Below, in pieces: positions 54,270 to 63,694 of a stretch of 64,000 nt of DNA (its first letter is position 1; the number at the start of each line of letters is the position of its first letter). The DNA is from Chromobacterium subtsugae (GTDB lineage Bacteria; Pseudomonadota; Gammaproteobacteria; Burkholderiales; Chromobacteriaceae): contig NZ_JYKA01000018.1 in assembly GCF_001676875.1 (NCBI RefSeq), positions 1-64,000 on the forward strand, given 5' to 3'. Under the pieces are notes generated by a model. That model worked only from the letters and a program-made list of their open reading frames with translations. It did not search any database and was not told the origin of the DNA. A program made the position numbers and the translations under genes.

Positions 54270-54714
54270 GAGCGACCTGTTCCGGATGCGCCGCGATTTC
54301 ATGCGGCGCTTCGACATCCCCTCCCCCTCCCATCCCGAATATCAGCCCGAACAGCTGGCGATGTGGCAGACCATGCTGGACGAAGAGCTGGACGAGCTCA
54401 AACAGGCGCTGGCGGATTATCGCGAGCTGCCGGCGCAATCGCCCGAACAGCAACTGCGCAGCCGCGCCGAACTCGCCGCCGAGGCCGTGGACGTGCTCAA
54501 TGTTGTGTGCGGCCTGCTGCTGTCGCAGGGCCTGCCGCTGGAGGCGATGTGCGAGGCGATACACGACGCCAATCTGCGCAAATGCGTGGACGGCAAGGTG
54601 GTGCGCCGCGCCGACGGCAAGGTGCTGAAGCCGGAAGGCTGGCGGCCGGCGGACAAGCTGGAAGTGATCCGCCAGGCGCAGGACCGCAACAATACGTCGC
54701 AATCTTTGTCCTGA
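54268..54714 (+). CDS. MazG-like / phosphoribosyl-ATP pyrophosphohydrolase superfamily NTPase
   Basis: 148 aa all-helical protein. The metal-binding EExxE...ExxD pattern of all-alpha NTP pyrophosphohydrolases is seen as MLDEELDELKQAL and, later, AELAAEAVDVLNVVCGLLL. C-terminal part EAIHDANLRKCVDGKVVRRA and ADGKVLKPEGWRPADKLEVI matches the HisE/MazG-like family that hydrolyses nucleoside triphosphates (often dUTP/dCTP-like or damaged). It is not the canonical hisE, and no his genes are nearby. Start defined by GGAG in the inverted repeat. Confidence 0.78.
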   Translation: MSDLFRMRRDFMRRFDIPSPSHPEYQPEQLAMWQTMLDEELDELKQALADYRELPAQSPEQQLRSRAELAAEAVDVLNVVCGLLLSQGLPLEAMCEAIHDANLRKCVDGKVVRRADGKVLKPEGWRPADKLEVIRQAQDRNNTSQSLS

Positions 54715-54780
54715 ATTAAAACGTCCTTAAGCCATCCCGGCTAAGCTTGAATCTTGACCCACTCGCATCCGGGAACCGAA

Positions 54781-55326
54781 ATGCTGCGCAATTCCTCGCA
54801 AAGCTACGGCCGCGTCGCCCGCGCGCTGCACTGGCTGTGCGCTCTGGCGGTGATCGCCGCGCTGGTCTTCATCGAACTCAAAGGCAACTTCCCCAAGGGC
54901 GATCCGGTCCGCGGCGGCCTGAGCTACGCCCACATCCAGGCCGGCCTGATCGTCCTGCTGCTGGTCGTGCCCAGACTGGCCTGGCGGCTGGGCAATCCGC
55001 CGCCCGGCATCACTCCCCGCCCCAGCCCGCTGATGAAGCTGCTGGCCCATGCCGGCCACTGGGCGCTGTACGCGCTGATGCTGGCGCTGCCCATCCTGGG
55101 CATCGCCTTCATCCAGGCCAGGGGCGGCGAAGTGGCCCTGTTCGGCCTGGCGCTGCCAGCCATGCTGGCGCCGGATCCGGCCTTCGGCCGCCAGCTGAAG
55201 GACGCGCATGAGCTGCTGGGCAACGTGCTGCTGTGGCTGAGCATCCTGCACGCCGCCGCCGCCGTCTGGCATCATCGCTTCGTCAAAGACGATACGCTGA
55301 CCCGCCTGATCGGCCCGCTACGCTGA
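54781..55326 (+). CDS. Cytochrome b561
   Basis: 181 aa, four membrane helices, start MLRNSSQSYGRVARALHWLC with GGGA upstream. Conserved haem-ligand His pairs: H17 in ALHW, His in SYAHIQAGL, and the late DAHELLGN and SILHAAAAVWHH. Di-haem b-type quinol-linked protein, CybB family; electron partner unknown (superoxide oxidation is known for the E. coli enzyme). Its 3' end overlaps the convergent LacI gene by 9 bp. Confidence 0.85.
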   Translation: MLRNSSQSYGRVARALHWLCALAVIAALVFIELKGNFPKGDPVRGGLSYAHIQAGLIVLLLVVPRLAWRLGNPPPGITPRPSPLMKLLAHAGHWALYALMLALPILGIAFIQARGGEVALFGLALPAMLAPDPAFGRQLKDAHELLGNVLLWLSILHAAAAVWHHRFVKDDTLTRLIGPLR

Positions 55327-56307
55327 TTCCGCGCGCCGGCTGGAGCCTCTGGCCACCAGCCGGCCGGACAGCACCACCTTGCGCGGCGGCCGCTCCGGCT
55401 GCCGCAAGCGTTCCAGCAGCATCGCCATCGCCTCGCGGCCGATGGCGTCCACCGGCTGCTCGATCACCGTCATCCCCGGTTCCGCCAATTCGGTCCAGCT
55501 GTCGTTGTCGAAACCCGCCAGCGCCAGCTGCCGCGGCACCGCGACGCCGAGCGCCCGCGCCGCCTTGACCGCGCCCAATAGCAACAAGCCGTTGCTGGCG
55601 ATCAGCGCCTGCGGCGGATCGTCCTCCCGCAGCCAGGCCGCCACCGCCTGCTCGGCCGCCGCCGCGCTGGGCGCGGCGAAGCGCGCGTCCGCGGCCAGCC
55701 CGGCCCGCGCCAGCGCGGCGGCGAAACCGGCATGCCGCTCGGCCCCGGTGCTGCTGGTATTGCCGAACAATCCGCCGATGCGGCGATAACCCTGCTCCAG
55801 CAGATGCGCCACCAGTTGCCCCGCGGCCGCGGCATTGTCCAGCAGCACCGCGTCGCCGCCGCCGGGGCCGGCGCGGTCCACCATCACCACCGGGAAACCC
55901 AGCGCCGCGATGTCCAGCCGCGCCGCGGTCGCGCGGGTGGCGGCCAGGATCACCCCGCTCACCCTCTCCTCCTGCATCAGCCGCAGATACATCGCTTCCT
56001 TCTCCGGGTTTTCGTCGGTATTGCACAGGATCACCCGCATGCCGGCGCGATAGGCGGCGTCCTCCACCGCCCGCCCCACCGCGGTGAAGAAAGGGTTGCA
56101 GATATCGGACACGATCAGGCCGACGGTCAGGCTGGATTGCGAGCGCAGGCGCCGCGCCGACAGGTTGGGCCGATAGCCGCTGCCGGCGATGGCTTCTTCC
56201 ACCTTGGCGCGCAACGCCGGACTCACCGGCCCGTTGCCCAAAACCCGCGACACAGTGGCCACCGACACGCCGGCCAACCGCGCGACATCCTTGATACTGG
56301 TCGTCAT
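55318..56307 (-). CDS. fruR: LacI-family repressor, probable fructose operon regulator
   Basis: 329 aa. HTH IKDVARLAGVSVATVSRVLG (5-24), hinge NLSARRLRSQSSLTVGLIVS, then a sugar-binding-like effector domain (ICNPFFTAVGRAVEDAAYRA, and late ALAGFDNDSWTELAEPGMTV). Divergent from fruB; a repeated 13-mer AATCGTTTTCAAT lies 5 bp before its own start and 35 bp before fruB. Effector probably fructose 1-phosphate, by analogy with Cra/FruR. Confidence 0.78.
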   Translation of the reverse strand: MTTSIKDVARLAGVSVATVSRVLGNGPVSPALRAKVEEAIAGSGYRPNLSARRLRSQSSLTVGLIVSDICNPFFTAVGRAVEDAAYRAGMRVILCNTDENPEKEAMYLRLMQEERVSGVILAATRATAARLDIAALGFPVVMVDRAGPGGGDAVLLDNAAAAGQLVAHLLEQGYRRIGGLFGNTSSTGAERHAGFAAALARAGLAADARFAAPSAAAAEQAVAAWLREDDPPQALIASNGLLLLGAVKAARALGVAVPRQLALAGFDNDSWTELAEPGMTVIEQPVDAIGREAMAMLLERLRQPERPPRKVVLSGRLVARGSSRRAESA

Positions 56308-56311
56308 ATGG

Positions 56312-56324
56312 AATCGTTTTCAAT
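56312..56324. promoter_or_regulatory. FruR-type operator 1 (AATCGTTTTCAAT)
   Basis: 13-mer identical to the copy at 56445-56457; 5 bp from the repressor start codon, so it probably serves autoregulation. Resembles the Cra box TGAATCGNTTCA, with one extra T. Confidence 0.55.
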
Positions 56325-56428
56325 TGATTTTCGCCATGCTGCGCCTAGTTAGCGTGACGCGCAAGCGCTTGAAAATCCAGCAACAGCATGCTGCATTGCA
56401 ATATCCATACTTTATTGGCACGAATGAA

Positions 56429-56457
56429 TTGACAGAAAAAATGTAATCGTTTTCAAT
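56429..56457 (+). promoter_or_regulatory. fruB promoter (TTGACA, 17 bp, TTCAAT) overlapped by operator 2
   Basis: TTGACA at 56429-56434, 17-base spacer, TTCAAT at 56452-56457. The second AATCGTTTTCAAT (56445-56457) covers the spacer end and -10 region, so a bound FruR would block RNA polymerase. Confidence 0.6.
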
Positions 56458-56491
56458 CGCTGACATACCGATCCCGCCTACGAGGTGCGCC

Positions 56492-58993
56492 GTGTCCGAT
56501 GCCCTGCTCAATCCCCAACTGATACGCCTGGGCTGCCGGCCCGCCGACAAGGACGCCGCCATCCGCGAAGCCGGCGCGCTGCTGGAGGCAGCCGGCTGCA
56601 TCGCCCCGGACTATATAGACAGCCTGCTGCGGCGCGAGGCGGTGGCCAACACCTACCTGGGCAACGGCATCGCCATTCCGCACGGCATGGCCGAAGACCG
56701 CGCCCAGGTGCTGCGCACCGGCGTCGCCATCCTGCAGATTCCGGACGGGCTGGAATGGAACCCCGGCCAGCGCATCCACCTGCTGTGCGCGATCGCCGCC
56801 CGCTCCGACGACCACCTGGTGATGCTGCGCCAGCTGACCCGGCTGCTGCAGGACGAAGCCCGGCTGCTGCCGCTGTTCACCACCACCGACAGCGCCGACC
56901 TGCTGGCAGCGCTGGCCCAGCCGGAAGCGCCGCTGCCGCCCGACGCCGAAGCGCACGACCTGGATCTGTGCGAGGAATGGCGGCTGGACTACCCCAACGG
57001 CCTGCACGCCCGCCCCGCCGCGCTGTGGGTGGAGGCGGCGCGCCGCAGCCCGGCGCAATTGCAGGTGCGCCACGGCAGCCAGGCCGCCGACGCCAAAAAC
57101 CTGATCGCGCTGCTGCAGCTCGGCCTGCGCCAGGGCGCGCTGCTGACGGTTTCCGCGCGCGGGCCGCAAGCCGCCGACGGGCTCAAACAACTGCTGCGGG
57201 CGATGCGCGAAGCCAGCCTGGCCGAGCAGACCGCCGCCGCCATCGCCGCCCAGCGCGCCGCGGCGCAACGGCCGCGCGCCGGCTGGCAGCCGTCGGGCCA
57301 GCCGGTTTCGCTGCCCGGCATCGCCGCCAGCCCCGGCCTCGCCATCGGCACCGTGCGCGTGCTGGCCGGCGAACAGCTGCGCATCGTCGACCGCCCGGTC
57401 AGCCTGGCCGAAGGCGGCGACCGCCTGCACGAAGCGCTGGCCGCCACCCGCCGCCGGCTGGCGGCGCTGGCCGACGCCACTCAGGCCACGCTGGGCGCCG
57501 CCGAAGCCGGCATTTTCCGCGCCCAAGCCGAACTATTGAACGACACCGACCTGATCACCCTCAGCTGCCAACTGATGGTGGCCGGCCATGGCGTGGAGTG
57601 GTCTTGGCACCAGGCGGTGGAGCGGCTGGCGGAAAAGATCTCGGCATTGGGCAACCCACTGCTGGCCGCCCGCGCCGCCGACCTGCGCGACGTCGGCCGG
57701 CGGGTGCTGCTAGAGCTGGACCCATCGCTGCAAGGCAACGCGCCGGGAGAGTTCGGCCCCGACACCATCCTGCTGGCCGCCGACCTGGCGCCGTCGGACA
57801 CCGCCAGTCTGGATCTCTCCCGCGTCAAGGGCCTGGCCACCGCCCACGGCGGCCCCACCGCCCACACCGCCATCCTGGCGCGCACGCTGGGCCTGCCGGC
57901 GCTGGTGGCCGCCGGTCCGGCGCTGCTCGACGTGGCCGACGGCAGCCCGGCGATCCTGGACGGCGACGCCGGCCGGCTCTACCTGAACCCGAGCGAGCAC
58001 AATCTCGCCTCCGCCCGCGACTGGCAACAACGCCAGCGCGAGGCGCAGCAACAACAGCAGCAGGCCTGCCTGCAGCCCGGCCAGACCGCCGACGGCCGCC
58101 GCGTGGAAATCGCCGCCAACCTCAACCGGCCGGAACAGGTCGCCGGCGCGCTGAACAACGGCGCGGAAGGCGTCGGCCTGATGCGCACCGAATTCCTGTT
58201 TCTGGAGCGCGACGCCGCGCCGGACGAAGAAGAGCAATACCAGACCTACCTGGCCATGCAGCAGGCGCTGCAGGGCCGGCCGCTGATCGTGCGCGCGCTG
58301 GACATCGGCGGCGACAAACAGGTGCCCTACCTGAACCTGCCGGTCGAGGACAACCCCTTCCTCGGCGTGCGCGGCGCGCGGCTGCTGCTGCGCCGGCGCG
58401 AGCTGCTGGAGCCGCAGCTGCGCGCGCTGTACCGCGCCGCCAAGGCCGGCAAGCCCTTGTCCATCATGTTTCCGATGATCAGCTCGCTGAAGGAGATCAC
58501 CCGGCTCAAGGGCTGGTGCGAGGGCGTGCGCAAGGAATTGGACGCGCCGCCGGTGCCGATAGGCATCATGGTGGAAGTGCCGGCCGCCGCGCTGCTGGCC
58601 GACCAGCTGGCGCCCTATGTCGACTTCTTCTCCATCGGCACCAACGACCTCACCCAATACGCGCTGGCGATGGACCGCCAGCACCCGGAGCTGGCCGCCG
58701 AAGCCGACAGCCTCCACCCCGCCGTGCTGCGGCTGATCCGCCAGACGGTGCGAGGCGCGGCCGCGCACCAGCGCTGGGTGGGCGTGTGCGGCGGCAGCGC
58801 CGGCGACCCGCTGGGCGCCGCGGTACTGGCCGGCCTGGGCGTGGACGAGTTGTCGATGAGCCCCAGCGACATCCCGGCGGTCAAAGCCATGCTGCGCCGC
58901 CACGACTACGCGCGGCTGCAAGCGCTGGCGGAACAGGCGCTGTCCTGCGACAGCGCCGAGGAAGTGCGCCAGCTGCTGGAGGCACTGGCATGA
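56492..58993 (+). CDS. fruB: Fructose PTS fusion protein: EIIA(Fru)-HPr-Enzyme I
   Basis: 833 aa with three modules. EIIA (1-145): phospho-His H64 in NGIAIPHG. HPr-like FPr (about 160-245): H172 in YPNGLHARPAAL; the position equal to Ser46 of HPr is N203 (AKNLIALLQLG), so HPr-kinase-type control is not expected. Enzyme I (about 275-833): H458 in GGPTAHTAIL, GVGLMRTEFLFLE, and the C-terminal MVEVPAA and IGTNDLTQYALAMDR. The fusion carries phosphate from PEP to FruA on its own. Operon fruB-fruK-fruA. Confidence 0.94.
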   Translation: MSDALLNPQLIRLGCRPADKDAAIREAGALLEAAGCIAPDYIDSLLRREAVANTYLGNGIAIPHGMAEDRAQVLRTGVAILQIPDGLEWNPGQRIHLLCAIAARSDDHLVMLRQLTRLLQDEARLLPLFTTTDSADLLAALAQPEAPLPPDAEAHDLDLCEEWRLDYPNGLHARPAALWVEAARRSPAQLQVRHGSQAADAKNLIALLQLGLRQGALLTVSARGPQAADGLKQLLRAMREASLAEQTAAAIAAQRAAAQRPRAGWQPSGQPVSLPGIAASPGLAIGTVRVLAGEQLRIVDRPVSLAEGGDRLHEALAATRRRLAALADATQATLGAAEAGIFRAQAELLNDTDLITLSCQLMVAGHGVEWSWHQAVERLAEKISALGNPLLAARAADLRDVGRRVLLELDPSLQGNAPGEFGPDTILLAADLAPSDTASLDLSRVKGLATAHGGPTAHTAILARTLGLPALVAAGPALLDVADGSPAILDGDAGRLYLNPSEHNLASARDWQQRQREAQQQQQQACLQPGQTADGRRVEIAANLNRPEQVAGALNNGAEGVGLMRTEFLFLERDAAPDEEEQYQTYLAMQQALQGRPLIVRALDIGGDKQVPYLNLPVEDNPFLGVRGARLLLRRRELLEPQLRALYRAAKAGKPLSIMFPMISSLKEITRLKGWCEGVRKELDAPPVPIGIMVEVPAAALLADQLAPYVDFFSIGTNDLTQYALAMDRQHPELAAEADSLHPAVLRLIRQTVRGAAAHQRWVGVCGGSAGDPLGAAVLAGLGVDELSMSPSDIPAVKAMLRRHDYARLQALAEQALSCDSAEEVRQLLEALA

Positions 58994-59946
58994 GCCCCGC
59001 CCTGCACACCATCACGCTGAACCCGGCGCTGGACCAGACCGTCACCCTGGATGAACTGCTGCCCGGCGGCGTCAACCTGGCGCGCGCCGCCCAATTGAAC
59101 GCCGGCGGCAAGGGCATCAACGTGGCCAGCTGCCTGGCCGACTGGGGCCTGCCGGCCACCGTCCACGGCCTGCTGGGCCGCGACAACAGCGGGGCGTTCG
59201 AGCAACTGTTCGCCGCCAAGCGCATCCACGACCGCATGCTGCGCCTGCCCGGCGACAGCCGGGTCAACATCAAGCTGGCCGACCTCAAATCCGGCCGCAC
59301 CACCGACATCAACCTGCCCGGCCTGGCCGCCGCCGAGGCCGACCTGCAGGCGCTGGCCGCCCGGCTGGCAGAGCTGCGCGCCGGCGACAGCGCGGCGCTG
59401 GCCGGCAGCCTGCCGCCCAGCTTGCCGCCGGACGCCCTGGCCCGGCTGTGCCGCCAGTTGAAACGGCAAGGCGTGTGGGTGCTTCTGGACAGCAGCGGGC
59501 CGGCATTGGCCTCGGCGCTGGCCAATCCGCCCGAGGCGCTGCCCGACTGCATCAAGCCGAACCGGGAAGAACTGGCGCAATGGGCCGGCCGCGAGCTGGC
59601 CGCGCTGCCGGATGTGGCGCGCTGCGCGCAAGGCCTGCAGCGGCGGGGCATCGCCCAGGTGGTGGTGTCGCTCGGCGAACAGGGCGCCATGCTGGTCGAC
59701 GCCGACTGCGCGCGGCTGGCCAGCCTGCCGCCGCAGCGGCCGCTGAGCACGGTGGGCGCCGGCGACGCGCTGGTGGCGGGACTGATGGCCGCCCGCCAGC
59801 AAGGGCTGGCCGGCGGCGACGCGCTCAGGCTGGCAGTGGCTTTCGCCGCCGCCAAGCTGCAAAGCGTCGGCCCGCACCTACCCGCCGCCGAACAGATACG
59901 CCAACTGGCGGACGCGGTCCGCCTGCAAGACCTGGCCGCGGCCTGA
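58990..59946 (+). CDS. fruK: 1-phosphofructokinase
   Basis: 318 aa PfkB kinase, ATG overlapping the fruB stop (ATGA). [20 protein letters not shown], then [27 protein letters not shown], and catalytic [14 protein letters not shown]. Converts fructose 1-phosphate to fructose 1,6-bisphosphate. A much longer frame that seems to span fruB and fruK is an artefact of GC-rich overlap. Confidence 0.94.
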   Translation: MSPALHTITLNPALDQTVTLDELLPGGVNLARAAQLNAGGKGINVASCLADWGLPATVHGLLGRDNSGAFEQLFAAKRIHDRMLRLPGDSRVNIKLADLKSGRTTDINLPGLAAAEADLQALAARLAELRAGDSAALAGSLPPSLPPDALARLCRQLKRQGVWVLLDSSGPALASALANPPEALPDCIKPNREELAQWAGRELAALPDVARCAQGLQRRGIAQVVVSLGEQGAMLVDADCARLASLPPQRPLSTVGAGDALVAGLMAARQQGLAGGDALRLAVAFAAAKLQSVGPHLPAAEQIRQLADAVRLQDLAAA

Positions 59947-59981
59947 AGCCGGCGCCCATCATCGATCACAGGGGAAACGCA

Positions 59982-61649
59982 ATGAGCATCGTCGCCATCA
60001 TCCGCTCCGGCGAGCGCAGCACCCAGGCGCGCCTGGCCGCCGAAGCGCTGCGCCTGGCCGCCCAGCGGCGGCAGCTGCCGATAGACATCGAGATAGACGG
60101 CCAGCCGGCGTTGAGCGCCGGCCAGATCGCCGCCGCCGGCCATGTGCTGCTGATAGGCGAAGAGGACGACGCCCGCCTGGGCCGGCGCGCCGCGCGCCGC
60201 GCCACGCTGGACGCGGTGCTGGCCGACCCGGCCGGCCAGCTTCAGGTGCAGGAAGCCGGCCGCGCCCTGCGCATCGTCGCCGTCACCAGCTGTCCCACCG
60301 GCATCGCCCACACCTTCATGGCGGCCGAGGGGCTGGTCCAGGGCGCCAAGGCGCTGGGCCACGCGATTCGGGTGGAAACCCAGGGCTCGGTCGGCGCGCA
60401 AGACGCGCTGAGCGATGCCGAGATCGCCGCCGCCGACCTGGTCATCATCGCCGCCGACACCCAGGTGGCGGTGGAGCGCTTCGCCGGCAAGCGGCTGTTC
60501 AAGAGCGGCACCAAGGCCGCCATCGGCGACGGCAAGGCGCTGATCCGCCACGCCATCGAAGAGGCGCAGCCATGGGCAGGCGCCAGCCCGGCCGCCGCCG
60601 AAGCCGCCAATCAGGAAAAAGCCAAGGACGGGCCCTACCGTCACCTGATGACCGGCGTGTCCTTCATGCTGCCCTTCGTCACCGCCGGCGGCATTTTGAT
60701 CGCGCTCGCCTTCGCGCTGGGCGGCATCTACGCCTTCGACGACGCGCACAAGGGCACGCTGGCCTGGTCGCTGTTCCAGATCGGCGCGAAATCCGCCTTC
60801 GCGCTGATGGTGCCGATCCTGGCCGGCTACATCGCCTACTCCATCGCCGACCGTCCCGGCATCGCCCCCGGCATGGTGGGCGGCATGCTGGCCGCCAGCC
60901 TGGGCTCGGGCTTTCTCGGCGGCATCGCCGCCGGCTTCATCGCCGGCTACGGCACCCGCGAATTGAACCGCCGGATCAAGCTGGGCCAGCATCTGGACGG
61001 CCTGAAGCCGGTGTTGATCCTGCCGGTGCTGGGTTCCCTGCTGACCGGCCTCTTGATGATCTACGTGGTGGGCCAGCCGGTGGCCGCCGTGCTGGCGGCG
61101 CTGACCGAGGCGCTCAAGGGCATGCAAGGCAGCAGCGCGCTGGCCCTGGGCGCGCTGCTGGGCGCGATGATGGCTTTCGACATGGGCGGCCCGGTCAACA
61201 AGGCGGCCTACGCCTTCGCCACCGGCCTGATCGCCAGCCAGGTATACACGCCGATGGCGGCAGTGATGGCGGCCGGCATGACGCCGCCGCTGGGCCTGGC
61301 GCTGGCCACCCGCTTGTTCCGCAACCGCTTCAGCGCCGACGAGCGCGAAGCCGGCAAGGCCGCCGGCGTGCTGGGCCTGGCCTTCATCAGCGAGGGCGCG
61401 ATACCGTTTGCCGCGCGCGACCCGCTGCGGGTGATCCCGGCGCTGATGGCCGGCTCGGCGCTGGCCGGCGCCATCTCGATGACCATGGGCGTGCAGCTGA
61501 AAGTGCCGCACGGCGGCGTGTTCGTGCTGCCCATTCCCAACGCGGTGGAACATCTGGGCGGCTATCTGATCGCCCTGGCAGCCGGCACCGCCGTCACCGC
61601 CTTGCTGTTGGGCCTGCTGAAGAAGCCGCTGCCGCAAACCGCCGGCTGA
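59982..61649 (+). CDS. fruA: Fructose PTS permease, EIIBC component
   Basis: 555 aa. A degenerate N-terminal EIIB' domain (1-90), an active EIIB with phospho-Cys C104 in [16 protein letters not shown], then EIIC with about nine membrane segments ([60 protein letters not shown]). Brings fructose in as fructose 1-phosphate. GGGG ribosome site; starts 35 bp after fruK. Confidence 0.94.
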   Translation: MSIVAIIRSGERSTQARLAAEALRLAAQRRQLPIDIEIDGQPALSAGQIAAAGHVLLIGEEDDARLGRRAARRATLDAVLADPAGQLQVQEAGRALRIVAVTSCPTGIAHTFMAAEGLVQGAKALGHAIRVETQGSVGAQDALSDAEIAAADLVIIAADTQVAVERFAGKRLFKSGTKAAIGDGKALIRHAIEEAQPWAGASPAAAEAANQEKAKDGPYRHLMTGVSFMLPFVTAGGILIALAFALGGIYAFDDAHKGTLAWSLFQIGAKSAFALMVPILAGYIAYSIADRPGIAPGMVGGMLAASLGSGFLGGIAAGFIAGYGTRELNRRIKLGQHLDGLKPVLILPVLGSLLTGLLMIYVVGQPVAAVLAALTEALKGMQGSSALALGALLGAMMAFDMGGPVNKAAYAFATGLIASQVYTPMAAVMAAGMTPPLGLALATRLFRNRFSADEREAGKAAGVLGLAFISEGAIPFAARDPLRVIPALMAGSALAGAISMTMGVQLKVPHGGVFVLPIPNAVEHLGGYLIALAAGTAVTALLLGLLKKPLPQTAG

Positions 61650-61672
61650 CCCCGCCTCCCTCCCTTCCGCCG

Positions 61673-61708
61673 ACAGGCCTGCGATGCTCACGCATCGCAG
61701 GCCTGTTT
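61673..61708 (+). terminator. Intrinsic terminator after fruA
   Basis: Perfect 14-bp stem ACAGGCCTGCGATG / CATCGCAGGCCTGT with a 6-base loop and TTT at the end; 24 bp after the fruA stop. Confidence 0.85.
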
Positions 61709-61734
61709 ACATTAGAAATAATGAATAGTTAATT

Positions 61735-61743
61735 TGTTATAAT
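61735..61743 (+). promoter_or_regulatory. Extended -10 promoter element for the flavoprotein gene
   Basis: TGTTATAAT, a TGn plus consensus TATAAT, in a short AT-rich gap. No good -35 lies 17 bp upstream, which fits an extended -10 promoter. The gene starts 60 bp later. Confidence 0.55.
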
Positions 61744-61803
61744 GCGTTCACAAACGGCACACAGATGCCGCGAATTCATTGCAAACATCAATCAGGAAAA
61801 GCC

Positions 61804-63681
61804 ATGTCCATTACCCGCCGCGACTTCCTCAACGGTTTCGCGCTGACGGTGGCTGCCGGGCTCACACCGCTGGAAATCCTCCGTGCCGCGCCCCGTCAGA
61901 TCAGCGCCAGCTACTACCCGCCTTCGCTCACCGGCCTGCGCGGCAATCACGACGGCTCCTTCGAAAACGCCCACAAGCTGGGCCGCGCCCACCACGCCTA
62001 TTCGCTCTCCGGCGCCAAGGTGGAGGAGCATTACGACCTGGTGGTGGTCGGCGGCGGCATCAGCGGCCTTTCCGCCGCCCACTACTACCGCAAGAAGCAC
62101 CCGCAGGCCAAGGTGCTGATCCTGGACAACCACGACGACTTCGGCGGCCACGCCAAGCGCAACGAGTTCAAGGTCGGCGATCGCCTGGTGCTGGGCTACG
62201 GCGGCACCGAATCGCTGCAGTCGCCCAAGCACGTGTTCAGCAAGGAAGCGCTGGCGCTGATGAAAGAGCTGACCGTCGACATCGATGGCCTGGCCAGCCA
62301 CTTCCACCGCAATTTCTACCCCGACCTCAAGCTGTCGCGCGGCGTGTTCTTCAATAAGGAAGACTTCGGCGCCGACAAGGTGGTGGGCGGCGACCCCTAT
62401 CTGCAGGTGGCGGACGACATCGACCCCAAGCGCCTGAACGCGCGGCCGATCCGCGACTTCATCAATGATTTTCCGATGCCGAAGAAGGACCGCGACGCGT
62501 TGATCGCCCTGCACACCAGCCAGCGCGACTACCTGGGCGACATGCCCAAGGCCAAGCGCGAGGCTTATCTCGCCAAGATCAGCTACAGCACCTACCTGTC
62601 CCGCCACGTCGGCCTGAGCGCCACCGCGATCCGCTTCTTCCAGTCGCGCAGCAACGACTTCCAGGCGGTGGGCATCGACGGCCTGCCGGCGCTGGACGCG
62701 CGCAATCTGGACCTGCCGGGCTTCCACGGCGTGGCGGGCCTGGGCAAGATCAGCGCCGAGGCGGAAGCCGAACTGCGCGACCCCTACATCTACCACTTCC
62801 CGGACGGCAACGCCTCCATCGCCCGCCTGCTGGTGCGCAAGATGATTCCGCAAGCGGCGCCGGGCAAGGACATGAACGACATCGTGCTGGCCCGCTTCGA
62901 CTACAGCAAGCTCGACCTGCCGGAAAACCCGGTGCGGCTGCGGCTGAACAGCACCGTGGTGCGGGTGGAAAACGGCAAGAGCGCGGTGGATATCGGCTAC
63001 CTGGACAAGGGCGGCCAGCTGCGCCGCGTGCAGGCGCGCCACACCGTGATGGCCTGTTACAACATGATGATCCCGCACATCATGCCCAGCCTGCCCGACG
63101 ACCAGAAACAGGCGCTGGCGATGAACGTCAAGGCGCCGCTGGTCTACACCAAGGTAGTGCTGAAGAACTGGGACAGCTTCATGAAGCTGGGCGTGCACGA
63201 GCTGTACTGCCCTTCCATGCCGTACAGCCGCATCAAGCTAGACTACCCGGTGGACATCGGCGGCTACCAGCATCCGCGCAAGCCGTCCGAGCCGATGTGC
63301 CTGCACATGGTCTACGTGCCCACCATCGCCGGCTCCGGCCTGGACCCGCGCACCCAGTGGCGGATGGGCCGCGCCAAGCTGCTGGCCATGCCGTTCTCGG
63401 AAATGGAAACCATGGTGCGCGAGCAACTGCAGCGCATCCTCGGCCCCACCGGCTTCGACCACCAGCGCGACATCGCCGCCATCACCGTCAACCGCTGGTC
63501 GCACGGCTATTCCTACTTCCTCAACTCGATGTACGACGACGAAGACGAGTCCAAGCGCATCATCGCCGCCGCCCGCCGCCCGGCCGGCAATGTGACGATC
63601 GCCAACTCCGACTCCGACTGGAACCCGTACACCCACGCCGCCATCGACCAGGCATGGCGCGCCGTCAACGAGCTGAGCTAA
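61804..63681 (+). CDS. FAD-dependent amine oxidoreductase, spermidine dehydrogenase-like
   Basis: 625 aa from MSITRRDFLNGF, an N-terminal twin-arginine-like signal (TRRDFLNG followed by a hydrophobic stretch), so export to the periplasm is likely. Dinucleotide motif VVGGGISGLSAAHYYRKKHP (81-100) and DNHDDFGGHAKRNEFKVGDR after it. Overall length and blocks such as IANSDSDWNPYTHAAIDQAW match the spermidine dehydrogenase (SpdH) family. The downstream cytochrome c gene (14 bp gap) probably accepts the electrons. Substrate is inferred; other amines are possible. Confidence 0.68.
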   Translation: MSITRRDFLNGFALTVAAGLTPLEILRAAPRQISASYYPPSLTGLRGNHDGSFENAHKLGRAHHAYSLSGAKVEEHYDLVVVGGGISGLSAAHYYRKKHPQAKVLILDNHDDFGGHAKRNEFKVGDRLVLGYGGTESLQSPKHVFSKEALALMKELTVDIDGLASHFHRNFYPDLKLSRGVFFNKEDFGADKVVGGDPYLQVADDIDPKRLNARPIRDFINDFPMPKKDRDALIALHTSQRDYLGDMPKAKREAYLAKISYSTYLSRHVGLSATAIRFFQSRSNDFQAVGIDGLPALDARNLDLPGFHGVAGLGKISAEAEAELRDPYIYHFPDGNASIARLLVRKMIPQAAPGKDMNDIVLARFDYSKLDLPENPVRLRLNSTVVRVENGKSAVDIGYLDKGGQLRRVQARHTVMACYNMMIPHIMPSLPDDQKQALAMNVKAPLVYTKVVLKNWDSFMKLGVHELYCPSMPYSRIKLDYPVDIGGYQHPRKPSEPMCLHMVYVPTIAGSGLDPRTQWRMGRAKLLAMPFSEMETMVREQLQRILGPTGFDHQRDIAAITVNRWSHGYSYFLNSMYDDEDESKRIIAAARRPAGNVTIANSDSDWNPYTHAAIDQAWRAVNELS

Positions 63682-63694
63682 CAGGAACCCCGCG

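Noticed and set aside
56485-59946. 1153-codon plus-strand frame spanning fruB and fruK
   Set aside because: For most of its length it is a shifted frame of fruB (Arg/Pro/Ala-rich); only its last part coincides with the real fruK frame.
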